7,003 nt of DNA from Desulfovibrionales bacterium GWA2_65_9 (GTDB taxonomy: Bacteria > Desulfobacterota > Desulfovibrionia > Desulfovibrionales > Desulfovibrionaceae), in the NCBI GenBank assembly GCA_001799475.1, contig MGTN01000069.1, positions 1-7,003 of the forward strand. Direction: 5' to 3'. Of this stretch, positions 1 to 6,886 are shown piece after piece. How positions within the stretch are numbered: position 1 is the stretch's first letter; each line of letters begins with the position of its first letter. The position numbers were made by a program, and so were the translations under genes. The notes beneath the pieces are model-generated. The model had not been told where the DNA came from, ran no database searches, and saw only the letters and a list, made by a program, of their open reading frames with translations.

Positions 1-500
1 TAGTCCCACAGGCCCGGGGCCGCCGCGCCCGGGGCGTGGTGCAGCATGAGGCCGCCCAGGGGCGCGCCGAGCAGCGTGCCGATGATCATCACCGAGGAGA
101 ACCAGGACAGCATCTCGCCCCGGCGTTCGCCAGCCATCTCGGCCACCACGGCCATGGCCACGGGACCATAGATGGCCGTGGCCAGGCCGTGGACGAAGCG
201 CACGGCCACCAGGGCCTCATAACTGGTGATGAAGAGGTAGGCGAAGGGCAGGAGCCCGAAGACCACCAGCCCGGCCAGCATGGTGCGCTTGCGGCCGATG
301 ACGTCGGACAGCGCGCCTGCGGGCAGCTTGAAAAAAATGCCGGTGACCGTGGAGATGCCCACGGCCAGGCCCACGGCCTCGGGCCCGGCGCCCAGAAACA
401 GCGCGAACAGCGGCAGCACCGGGTTGCGCGCCAGCGCGTAGGAGAACCGGGCCAGGAAGCCCACGGCGTTCAGCCCGGCCAGGGTGGACAGCGGATGCAT
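1..500 (-). CDS. MFS transporter, N-terminal half (runs off left edge)
   Basis: Reading leftward from the ATG at 500-498, 166 codons stay open to the window edge, so the gene is cut by the window and not broken. The protein begins MHPLSTLAGLNAVGF and alternates hydrophobic helices with short loops: about residues 8-37, 42-60, 74-92, 96-121 and 131-153. The loop between helices 2 and 3 carries MFS motif A (GALSDVIGRKR, residues 62-72). Helix 4 begins with a motif B-like arginine stretch (RFVHGLATAIYGP, 101-113), and helix 5 has the Gly-rich GTLLGAPLGG. These are the first five helices of a 12- or 14-helix inner-membrane secondary transporter of the drug/metabolite efflux type. The substrate cannot be read from this half. 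A GAGG Shine-Dalgarno lies 5 nt before the ATG, which supports this start. The gene is divergent from the MarR operon and may share its regulator (inference). Confidence 0.9.
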   Translation of the reverse strand, partial: MHPLSTLAGLNAVGFLARFSYALARNPVLPLFALFLGAGPEAVGLAVGISTVTGIFFKLPAGALSDVIGRKRTMLAGLVVFGLLPFAYLFITSYEALVAVRFVHGLATAIYGPVAMAVVAEMAGERRGEMLSWFSSVMIIGTLLGAPLGGLMLHHAPGAAAPGLWD

Positions 501-619
501 GGCAACCTCGTTTTCCTTGTGGGCCGTTCCGTGTCCGGAAGCGGCGGCAGTCCTGGAGACCGTGGCCGACACCCTGCCCCTGGCACCGGGGCAACCCGCT
601 TCGGCCCGCTGCCGACCCG

Positions 620-674
620 AAGTTGGCCCAAAGTTGGCGCGATGTCGGCGCGATGTCGGCGCGATGTCGACAAA
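620..674. repeat. Five-unit 11-bp direct repeat array, candidate operator
   Basis: Five consecutive 11-bp units abut without spacers: AAGTTGGCCCA, AAGTTGGCGCG, ATGTCGGCGCG, ATGTCGGCGCG and ATGTCGACAAA. The middle copies are identical and the outer ones diverge, giving a consensus near AWGTYGGCGCG. The unit length is close to one helical turn, so a protein bound at each unit would sit on one face of the DNA. The array directly abuts the candidate -10 hexamer of the MFS promoter, and its last unit contains the 8-bp palindrome TGTCGACA (665-672), centred on the predicted start of that transcript. The repeat is seen directly; the operator role is inference. Confidence 0.75.
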
Positions 675-703
675 GTTATGACGGCCCGCGCCCGCCACGG
701 CAA
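675..703 (-). promoter_or_regulatory. Candidate sigma70-type promoter for the MFS gene
   Basis: On the minus strand, TTGCCG (703-698) and CATAAC (680-675) are separated by exactly 17 bases. Each matches four of six consensus positions. The predicted start is near 668, inside the 11-bp repeat array, leaving a leader of about 170 nt before the ATG at 500. The match is modest, but the local A+T content and the array beside it support a regulatory role. Confidence 0.4.
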
Positions 704-866
704 CAAAAAATTCGCCGCGCAACAGGCACGGGCCAGGCGCGGAGCGCAGCAACCTGCACATGGGCATGCAAGAATATGCGCAAACAGCGCTGCAATGCCC
801 TGAATCCTTGGCATTTTTGCCGTCCTGACGTTGGCACGATTTTCGCTACGCAGGGCCTTGTGCAGC

Positions 867-894
867 TTGACTAATTGAAAACCGAAGCGATAGT
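867..894 (+). promoter_or_regulatory. Candidate promoter of the marR-efflux operon, possibly leaderless
   Basis: TTGACT (867-872; five of six consensus) is followed after 16 bases by GATAGT (889-894; four of six). With six bases between the -10 box and the start, transcription would begin at 901, which is the A of the MarR start codon. No Shine-Dalgarno is visible in the bases before that ATG. CTAA (871-874) and TTAG (894-897) form a short dyad around the spacer and -10 region and could be part of an autoregulatory MarR site. That last point is weak. Confidence 0.5.
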
Positions 895-900
895 TAGCCC

Positions 901-1422
901 ATGCAACAATCAGCACCGAAAACAATCCCCGCGCCGGACGCCCGGCGCTGTTCCGAGGCCCTGCTGGCCGTGGCGCCCGCGCTCATGCAGTCCCTGCGGC
1001 TGGGCATGCGCGGCGGACGCGGACCCGAGCTCTCGGTGCCGCAGTTCCGCGTGCTCGTGCACGCCTGCCTGCGCCCCGGCGCAACCCTGCGCCAGCTGGC
1101 CGAGCCCCTGGGCGTGTCCACGGCCACCACCTCGCGCATGGTCGAGACCCTCGTGCTGCGCGGCCTGTTGGAACGCAGCCCCGGCCAGGCCGACCGCCGG
1201 CAGGTCTCCATCACCCTGACTCCGGCCGGCCAGCGGATGCTGGACTGCGCCCACGCCCAGGCGCGCACGCAGTTCGAGGCGCTGCTTGCGGACCTGGACC
1301 AGGCGGCTCTGGCCACGCTGTCCACGGCCCTTGACGTGCTGCACAAAATTTTCGACACCCAGCGCCTGCCCTGGGCCGCGCTGAATGAGCACTGCGAACA
1401 CGACCCTGAGGAGCACAGCTGA
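901..1422 (+). CDS. MarR-family winged-helix transcriptional regulator
   Basis: This 173-residue protein has the usual MarR length and plan. The N-terminal dimerisation helix is about residues 18-38. It is followed by LSVPQFRVL (44-52), the LRQLAEPLGVS helix (63-73), the recognition helix STATTSRMVETLVLRGLL (73-90) and a wing with the family's conserved Asp-Arg-Arg (D98 R99 R100) before ITLTPAGQRML. The C-terminal helices (about 115-150) complete the dimer interface. MarR proteins are dimeric and usually repress their own operon and nearby transporters until a small ligand or oxidant releases them. C17, C56, C116 and C165 are present, but no redox role can be claimed. An in-frame TAG at 895-897 rules out an earlier start, and later starts would cut the first helix. 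The gene leads the efflux operon and overlaps the next start by one base (TGATG), so it probably controls that operon and possibly the divergent MFS gene. Confidence 0.93.
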   Translation: MQQSAPKTIPAPDARRCSEALLAVAPALMQSLRLGMRGGRGPELSVPQFRVLVHACLRPGATLRQLAEPLGVSTATTSRMVETLVLRGLLERSPGQADRRQVSITLTPAGQRMLDCAHAQARTQFEALLADLDQAALATLSTALDVLHKIFDTQRLPWAALNEHCEHDPEEHS

Positions 1423-2666
1423 TGCCCACCTTCGCCAGCACAAAAACCTTCAAGCTCGCCGTGTCGGCCGCCATCATTCTGGCGCTGGCGGGCGGGACAT
1501 ACTTCTTCCTGCAGAGCGGCAAGCAGGCCGAGGGCTATCGCACGGCCAAGCCCGCGCGCGGGGAGATCGTCTCCACGGTCACCAGCTCTGGCAACATCAC
1601 CCCGGTGGTCACGGTGAACGTGGGTGCGCCGGTGTCCGGCACCATCAAGGAGTTGTTTGTCGACTTCAACTCCCAGGTCAAGAAGGGCCAGATCATCGCC
1701 CAGATCGACCCGGCCACCTTCCGCGCCCAGGTGGAGCAGAGCCAGGGCAATTACCTCGCCGCCCAGGCCAACGCGGAAAAGGCCAAGGTCGCCCTGGCCG
1801 ACGCCCAGCGCACCATGAAGCGCTACCAGGGCCTCGTGCGCGACGGTTCCGTGTCCGTGAGCGATTTCGACACCTACGCCACCGCCGCAGCCTCGGCCCA
1901 GGCCGCCCTTGGCGCGGCCAAGGGCGCGGTGGCCCAGGCCAGGGGCAGCTATGACCAAGCCCGCACCAATCTCGACTACGCCACCATCCGCTCGCCGGTG
2001 GACGGCATCGTCATCTCGCGCGCGGTGGACGTGGGCCAGACCGTGGCCGCCAGCTTCCAGACGCCCACCCTGTTCACCATCGCCCAGGACCTGACCAAGA
2101 TGCAGATCTACGCCACGGTGGACGAGTCGGACATCGGCAAGGTGCATGAGGGCGGCAACGCCACCTTCACCGTAGACGCCTACCCCGAGTCGAACTTCGC
2201 CGGTATCATCACCCAGGTGCGCAACGCCGCCACAACCGTGCAGAACGTGGTCACCTACACGGTGGTTGTCGGCGTGGACAACTCCGACCTGCGCCTCAAG
2301 CCCGGCATGACCGCCAACGTGACCTTCATCACCGCCAGGAAGGCCGACGCGCTGAAGATCCCCACCGCGGCCCTGCGCTTCCGGCCCAAGACCACGGACG
2401 CAGCCGATTCCGACAAGAGCGCGGACAGGAGCGCAGGCAAGGGCAGGGGCGCTGGCGGCAACAAGCGCCTGTACATCCTGAAGGACGGCAAGCCGGCCCC
2501 GGTGTCCGTGCAGCTCGGCATCGGCAACGACAAGGAGACCGAGGTCGCCGGCGGCGAACTGCCCGCAGACGCCGAGGTCATCATCGAGGTCCAGGCGGCC
2601 AAGGGCAAGAACGGCGCGGCCAAGCCCGCGAGCGCCAGCGGCCCGCCCATGGGCCCAAGGCTCTAG
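1422..2666 (+). CDS. MacA-like periplasmic adaptor (HlyD/RND-type membrane fusion protein)
   Basis: This is the periplasmic bridge between the MacB-type pump and an outer-membrane channel. The 414 residues show the standard order. A short cytoplasmic start is followed by one membrane anchor (about 11-30, no lipobox). The first lipoyl half is GAPVSGTIKELFVDFNSQVK (68-87) to the IDPATF turn. An Ala/Gln-rich coiled-coil hairpin covers about 97-185. The second lipoyl half is TIRSPVDGIVISRAVDVGQT (188-207). A beta barrel spans about 225-305 (including LKPGMTANVTF), and the membrane-proximal domain starts at ALKIPTAALRF (310-320). A Lys/Asp/Ser/Gly-rich low-complexity stretch (322-347) interrupts that last domain, and the C-terminus is an Ala/Pro-rich tail. 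The start is supported by GAGGAG (1408-1413) eight bases upstream and by the one-base overlap with marR, which suggests translational coupling. The cargo is not evident: macrolides, peptides, lipids or siderophore-like compounds are known for the family. Confidence 0.92.
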   Translation: MPTFASTKTFKLAVSAAIILALAGGTYFFLQSGKQAEGYRTAKPARGEIVSTVTSSGNITPVVTVNVGAPVSGTIKELFVDFNSQVKKGQIIAQIDPATFRAQVEQSQGNYLAAQANAEKAKVALADAQRTMKRYQGLVRDGSVSVSDFDTYATAAASAQAALGAAKGAVAQARGSYDQARTNLDYATIRSPVDGIVISRAVDVGQTVAASFQTPTLFTIAQDLTKMQIYATVDESDIGKVHEGGNATFTVDAYPESNFAGIITQVRNAATTVQNVVTYTVVVGVDNSDLRLKPGMTANVTFITARKADALKIPTAALRFRPKTTDAADSDKSADRSAGKGRGAGGNKRLYILKDGKPAPVSVQLGIGNDKETEVAGGELPADAEVIIEVQAAKGKNGAAKPASASGPPMGPRL

Positions 2667-2684
2667 CAGGAACGAGGATGTAGC

Positions 2685-3416
<732 letters not shown>

Positions 3417-4643
3417 ATGGACCTGCTGCTGCCGCTTAGAATCGCCTTCCGGGCCCTGCGCGTGAACAAGATGCGCTCGTTTCTGACCATGCTCGGCATC
3501 ATGATCGGCATCGGCGCGGTCATCGTCATGGTCGCCGTGGGCTCCGGCGCGTCGAAGCAGATCGCCGACCAGATCGCCACCATGGGCAGCAACCTCATCC
3601 TGGTGCTGCCGGGTTCGACCACCAGCGGCGGCATCCGCGCGGGCGGCGGCTCCGCGCCCACCCTGACCTACGACGACGTCAAGGCCATCCGCAACGAATG
3701 CCCGGCGATCAGCCTGGCCGCGCCCAGCGTGCGCGGCACGGCCCAGGTGGTCTACGGCAACATGAACTGGTCCACCGTGATCCAGGGCGTGACCCCGGAC
3801 ATGCTCTGGATACGCGAATGGAAAACCGTGCGCGGCCGCGAGATGACCGCCAACGACTCGGACACGGCCCAGAAGGTCTGCGCGCTGGGCAACACCGTGG
3901 CCGAGACGCTCTTCGGCGACGAGGACCCGATCGGCAAGCAGGTGCGCATCAAGGGCGTGCCCTTCACGGTCATCGGCGTGCTGGAGGCCAAGGGCCGCTC
4001 GCCCCAGGGCACGGACCAGGACGACGCGGTCTTCGTGCCCATCACCACGGCCCAGCGCAAGCTCTTCGGCAGCCCCATCCCGAACACCGTGGGCGTGATC
4101 CTGGTGCAGGCCAAGGACCAGAGCCTGCTGGCCCAGGCCGAGCGAGAGATCACCGCGCTTTTGGACCAGCGCCACCGCATCGGCCCCACCCGCGAGCGCG
4201 ACTTCAGCGTGCGCAACCTGTCCGAGATCCTGGCCGTGTCGCAGCAGTCCTCCCAGGTCATGAGCATGCTGCTGGGCGCGGTGGCCTCCATCTCGCTCAT
4301 CGTGGGCGGCATCGGCATCATGAACATCATGCTCGTCAGCGTCACCGAACGCACGCGCGAGATCGGCATCCGCATGGCCATCGGCGCGCGCGAGGGCGAC
4401 ATCATGCTGCAGTTCCTGGCCGAGGCCGTGCTGTTGACCCTCCTGGGCGGCGTCATCGGCATACTCATGGGCGTGGGCAGCGCGCTGGCCATCTCCGCGC
4501 TCTTCCAGTGGCCCACGCTCATCTCGGCCGACGCCATCGGGCTGGCCGTGGCCTTCTCCAGCGCCATCGGCATCTTCTTCGGCTACTACCCGGCGCGCAA
4601 GGCCGCGCGCCTGAACCCCATCGACGCCCTGCGCTACGAGTAG
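3417..4643 (+). CDS. MacB-type ABC transporter permease (FtsX-like)
   Basis: This 408-residue inner-membrane subunit partners the preceding ATPase. The first membrane helix (about 22-43) follows the MacB-type N-terminus RIAFRALRVNKMRSFLTMLG. A large periplasmic domain (about 50-280; MacB_PCD type) follows, with the GNTVAETLFGDEDPIGKQVR region. Three further helices lie near 284-307, 334-363 and 372-391. The coupling loop IMNIMLVSVTERTREIGIRM (301-320) and the C-terminal ARKAARLNPIDALRYE are diagnostic of the MacB/FtsX family. E. coli MacB is one polypeptide with ATPase and permease fused; here they are separate genes with no intergenic base (TAG directly followed by ATG). The Shine-Dalgarno GAGG (3405-3408) lies inside the end of the ATPase gene. 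This is the last gene of the operon, and no TolC-type channel gene follows before the convergent terminator. Confidence 0.95.
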   Translation: MDLLLPLRIAFRALRVNKMRSFLTMLGIMIGIGAVIVMVAVGSGASKQIADQIATMGSNLILVLPGSTTSGGIRAGGGSAPTLTYDDVKAIRNECPAISLAAPSVRGTAQVVYGNMNWSTVIQGVTPDMLWIREWKTVRGREMTANDSDTAQKVCALGNTVAETLFGDEDPIGKQVRIKGVPFTVIGVLEAKGRSPQGTDQDDAVFVPITTAQRKLFGSPIPNTVGVILVQAKDQSLLAQAEREITALLDQRHRIGPTRERDFSVRNLSEILAVSQQSSQVMSMLLGAVASISLIVGGIGIMNIMLVSVTERTREIGIRMAIGAREGDIMLQFLAEAVLLTLLGGVIGILMGVGSALAISALFQWPTLISADAIGLAVAFSSAIGIFFGYYPARKAARLNPIDALRYE

Positions 4644-4668
4644 GGCTCCTGGCCCGCGCAAGGGCCGC

Positions 4669-4695
4669 AAAAAAGGCGGGGGAGAGCCCCCGCCT
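4669..4695 (-). terminator. Rho-independent terminator for the leftward cluster
   Basis: GGCGGGGG (4675-4682), loop AGAG, then CCCCCGCC (4687-4694) form a perfect 8-bp G+C stem, extended by one A-T pair. Read on the minus strand the stem is followed directly by six T residues (complement of 4669-4674), the classic intrinsic terminator form. It sits 36 nt after the stop of the 97-residue repeat-protein gene. On the plus strand the stem is followed by TCGGTTG, without a real U-tract, so it would end the efflux operon transcript only weakly. Confidence 0.9.
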
Positions 4696-4730
4696 CGGTT
4701 GATGCGCTGTGGCTGCGCTGTGTCCGGGAG

Positions 4731-5024
4731 TTACTGTCCGCCGACCTTGACGCTGCCGACCTTGGACTCGGACTTCACGTTCTGGCCGTAGCCGACGTTG
4801 GTCACGCTGCCAGCCTTGCCCTTGACCTTGATGTCGCCGGTCTTGCCGCCCTCCTTGACATCAACGGAGTGGACGTCGGTCTTGCTCTGGACGTTCTGTC
4901 CCTGGCCCACGTTGGTCACGCTGCCGACCTTGCTGTCCACGCTGATGTCGCCGGTTTTGGCGGCGGCAAAGGCCAGGGATGCGCTGGCCAAGACCACGAA
5001 CGCACACAATACGAGCTTTTTCAT
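4731..5024 (-). CDS. Small secreted two-repeat protein, candidate substrate of the CsgG-like channel
   Basis: I do not recognise a named family. The 97-residue product starts with a clear Sec signal peptide (MKKLVLCAFVVLASASLAFA, cleavage near residue 20-21). The mature part is two 38-residue-period repeats: residues 24-61 and 62-97, both opening TGDI-x-V and sharing GSVTNVG-x-GQNV. It is rich in Val, Gly, Ser, Lys, Asn and Gln, has one aromatic residue (Tyr79) and no mature cysteine. The alternating Val/polar pattern with Gly-Gln-Asn turns suggests stacked beta strands and resembles curlin in flavour, but the canonical curlin spacing of Gln, Gly and Asn is not met. AAGGGGG (5031-5037 on plus coordinates) lies six bases before the ATG, a strong ribosome-binding site. 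It follows the CsgG-like gene by 125 bp on the same strand and ends at a strong terminator. A structural or amyloid-like extracellular role is inference. Confidence 0.85.
   Translation of the reverse strand: MKKLVLCAFVVLASASLAFAAAKTGDISVDSKVGSVTNVGQGQNVQSKTDVHSVDVKEGGKTGDIKVKGKAGSVTNVGYGQNVKSESKVGSVKVGGQ
4734..4955 (-). repeat. 114-bp tandem coding repeat, two copies
   Basis: Two in-frame copies (4955-4842 and 4841-4734, minus strand) encode the 38- and 36-residue repeats of the small secreted protein. The best conserved block encodes GSVTNVG and is nearly identical at DNA level in the two copies (the plus-strand 17-mer ACGTTGGTCACGCTGCC occurs in both). This indicates internal duplication. 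Confidence 0.85.
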
Positions 5025-5049
5025 GAGAATCCCCCTTGGTGCTACAGGT

Positions 5050-5065
5050 TGCGGTCAGGTTGCCA
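5050..5065 (-). promoter_or_regulatory. Possible sigma54 (-24/-12) promoter before the small repeat-protein gene
   Basis: On the minus strand TGGCAACCTGACCGCA keeps the essential GG-N10-GC spacing and the TGGCA half of the sigma54 consensus. The -12 half is CCGCA where TTGCA is expected. A start near 5039 would give a leader of about 15 nt that just includes the Shine-Dalgarno. The fit is partial and no activator site was identified, so this is tentative. Confidence 0.25.
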
Positions 5066-5149
5066 CAAAACGTAGGTCTATGCCGGAATGCCCCCTGCGA
5101 CGGCTGCGAAGCGCTCCGGCTTCCTCACCCTTGACTTGGCCACCTTGGC

Positions 5150-6826
5150 TCACTTGGCCTTGGTGGTGATGGCTATGGCGCGCTCCAGCACGCTTGCGCT
5201 TGCGCCTGGGGCCTGCTGCGGCTTCATGGGGGGGGCCGCCTCGCGAGACTCCGTGGCCACCGGCTTGCTCGGCGCGGCCTGGGAAACCTTGATGCCGCGC
5301 GAGAGCTTGGTCAGGGCCTGCTGCCCGCCCTCCAGGTTCAGCATGCCGCCCGCGCCCTCGCCCAGCGAGCGCGTCTTGACGGCCGGCAGGGGCGACTCGC
5401 TGGCGTAGAGCATGATGCGCTCCGCGCCGTAGGGCGGGGCCACGTCCAGGCTGAAGCCGTCGGAGTCCTCGGGCACGGTGTAGGTGCGCCCGCCCTTGAA
5501 GAAGTCCAGGCTGCGCATGCCGTTGGGCAAGAGCTGCACGGTCTGGCCGTCGGCGGTCAGGTAGACGATCTTGCCGTAGAAGTCCTTGTTGCCCTTGACG
5601 GTGATGCGGATCTTCTCGCCCTGCTTGTACACGGCCTTGTCGGTCTTGATCTCCACGTTCAGGGGCAGGCCGGGCTGGGCGCTCTGGCTGGGGGCGCGGC
5701 CAACCACGGAGGCTCCTCCCGGGGTCGCTCCGTCCAGGGTCATGCCCGGGGCAATGGCTGCGGCCGAGCCCTGGACCTTGCTCTTCGCGCCCAGGACCGG
5801 CGCGTTCAGGAAGAGCTGCTCGTAGAAGTTCTCGTCCAGCGTGGCGGCCGGGAAGCCGTAGGCCGCGCTGACGGCCTTGATGCCGGTCACGGTCTCGGCG
5901 TCGAGGTTGCCGCTGGCGCGAAGGCTGCGGAAGCCATAGACGTAGAGCAGGTTCTGGATCATGCGCACGCGGCTCTGCTGATTGGCCTCGATGTACTGGT
6001 CGCGGATGTTCTCGATGACCACGGGATCGGCCTTGGCGCCCTGATCCACGCACTTCCAGTAGGGCAGGTTCAGGTACTTGCCCAGCGTCTCCAGCACGGA
6101 GAGCTCCACCAGCACGCGCACGGCGGCGTGGCGGCCCTGGATCTTCTTGATGCTGCTCTTGTAGCCGAACGAGGCGCCGAAGATGGAGAAGCCGAGGTCC
6201 AGGTCGCTGGCGGCCTTGAAGACCTTCATGGTGTTCACGGCCTGCACGCGCGGGACCATGGCCATGGTCTCGATGTCCGTGATGTTCAGGTCGATGGTGA
6301 TGCTCGACACGGAGTCGCGGTCCTGCTTGCCCATGTCCACGCTGGGCGAGTTCTTGCCCGCGCCGAAGGTGCCGCCGAAATCGATGCCGGAGCTGCCGGA
6401 CTCGATGGACCGGTCGAACTCGGTGATGCCGCCGTTCAGCACGATGTCCGGCTTGGTCTTGCCTTCGAGCGTGGTGAAGTTGAGCGCGGCCTGGTTCTTG
6501 ATGTACACGGGATCGTAGGGGATGAAGATGATGCTGCCGCCGATGCCGTTGATGGAGCTCATGATCATCTTGGTGATGTCAAAGGGGATCTCCGCGCCCG
6601 TGGCCTGCGAGGAGCCGGTCTCGTCCTGCACCTGGGTGGTCTGCACGCGCAGGGTGCCCACGCGGAATTCGCGCGTCAGCCGCCCGAATTTCTTCAGGGC
6701 CTGGGAATAGGAGGTTTCCGTGGCCTTGGGGGCCTCCACGGGCAGGGTCACGTCCGTGGGCTGTTTGCACGAGGCCGCGAGCAGGCTCATGGCGAGCAAA
6801 GGGACAAGCATCAGGCGTATCTTCAT
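5150..6826 (-). CDS. CsgG-family outer-membrane lipoprotein with peptidoglycan-binding-like and DUF4384-like domains
   Basis: CsgG proteins form oligomeric outer-membrane channels that export curli subunits; the related HfaB serves holdfast anchoring. The 558 residues begin with a lipoprotein signal ending LLAASC (Cys20; Ala at -3 is a non-classical lipobox). The CsgG part is about 40-260. It has QDETG (67-71; E. coli CsgG has IQDETGQ), LNGGITEFDRSIESGSSGID (130-149), corresponding to the LEGSI...SGG region, and ITIDLNITDIET (176-187), followed by AVRVLVELSVLETLGKY and PYWKC. Residues 284-340 resemble a PG_binding_1 fold (IQNLLYVYGFR, then GNLDAETVTGIKAV). After a low-complexity linker (345-388), residues 390-480 resemble DUF4384 (DKAVYKQGEKIRITVKGNKD, LLPNG, YTVPED, GAERIMLYASESPL). 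The tail is Ala/Pro/Lys-rich. Known CsgG is about 277 residues, so this protein is double length. AAGGAG lies eight bases before the ATG. Only 60 bp separate it from the upstream gene, suggesting an operon. CsgG identity is fairly sure; the added domains are moderately so. Confidence 0.85.
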   Translation of the reverse strand: MKIRLMLVPLLAMSLLAASCKQPTDVTLPVEAPKATETSYSQALKKFGRLTREFRVGTLRVQTTQVQDETGSSQATGAEIPFDITKMIMSSINGIGGSIIFIPYDPVYIKNQAALNFTTLEGKTKPDIVLNGGITEFDRSIESGSSGIDFGGTFGAGKNSPSVDMGKQDRDSVSSITIDLNITDIETMAMVPRVQAVNTMKVFKAASDLDLGFSIFGASFGYKSSIKKIQGRHAAVRVLVELSVLETLGKYLNLPYWKCVDQGAKADPVVIENIRDQYIEANQQSRVRMIQNLLYVYGFRSLRASGNLDAETVTGIKAVSAAYGFPAATLDENFYEQLFLNAPVLGAKSKVQGSAAAIAPGMTLDGATPGGASVVGRAPSQSAQPGLPLNVEIKTDKAVYKQGEKIRITVKGNKDFYGKIVYLTADGQTVQLLPNGMRSLDFFKGGRTYTVPEDSDGFSLDVAPPYGAERIMLYASESPLPAVKTRSLGEGAGGMLNLEGGQQALTKLSRGIKVSQAAPSKPVATESREAAPPMKPQQAPGASASVLERAIAITTKAK

Positions 6827-6886
6827 GGTGCCAACTCCTTATCGTGTTCCGGCTTGCAGGCCGCGCGTGGATTGCCGCAACAGAAC

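Larger units (their letters stand above)
501..900. other. Divergent intergenic regulatory region (400 bp)
   Basis: I see no convincing gene in this stretch. Its short open frames are rich in Arg, Ala and His and have no ribosome-binding sites or family features. It separates the leftward MFS gene from the rightward MarR operon. It holds the 11-bp repeat array (620-674), candidate promoters for both directions, an inverted repeat CTTCGG-N12-CCGAAG (599-622) touching the array, a short G+C hairpin with arms GCCCC and GGGGC (576-592), and a perfect GGCA-TTTT-TGCC dyad (810-821). A near copy of the array's sequence (GTTGGCACGAT, 830-840, against GTTGGCGCGAT at 633-643, 10 of 11 identical) lies about 30 bp upstream of the candidate marR promoter. 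Confidence 0.7.

Noticed and set aside
620..674. CRISPR-like array
   Set aside because: The units are only 11 bp, abut without spacers and are diverged, so this is a short tandem repeat and not a CRISPR.
36..803. A 255-codon plus-strand frame across the MFS gene and the intergenic region
   Set aside because: It is antisense to clear MFS motifs. Its His/Gly/Gln/Arg-rich composition is typical of out-of-frame reading of GC-rich DNA, and it ends in non-coding sequence.
808..821. TTGGCATTTTTGCC as a sigma54 promoter
   Set aside because: The GG and GC elements are only seven bases apart instead of ten. It is better described as a short GGCA-TTTT-TGCC dyad.
470..925. A minus-strand frame of 151 codons covering most of the intergenic region
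   Set aside because: It crosses the repeat array and both candidate promoters, has no ribosome-binding site or family signature, and overlaps the MFS start region in another frame.
4651..4666. GGCCC/GGGCC hairpin just after the permease gene as a plus-strand terminator
   Set aside because: The stem is only five base pairs and is followed by GC and six A residues, not T residues, on the plus strand, so it lacks the form of an intrinsic terminator.
5055..6053. A 332-codon minus-strand frame overlapping the 3' half of the CsgG-like gene
   Set aside because: It is Arg/Gly/Pro/His-rich, has no recognisable domain, and overlaps a gene with a continuous, motif-bearing frame. I see no sign of a frameshift in the main gene.
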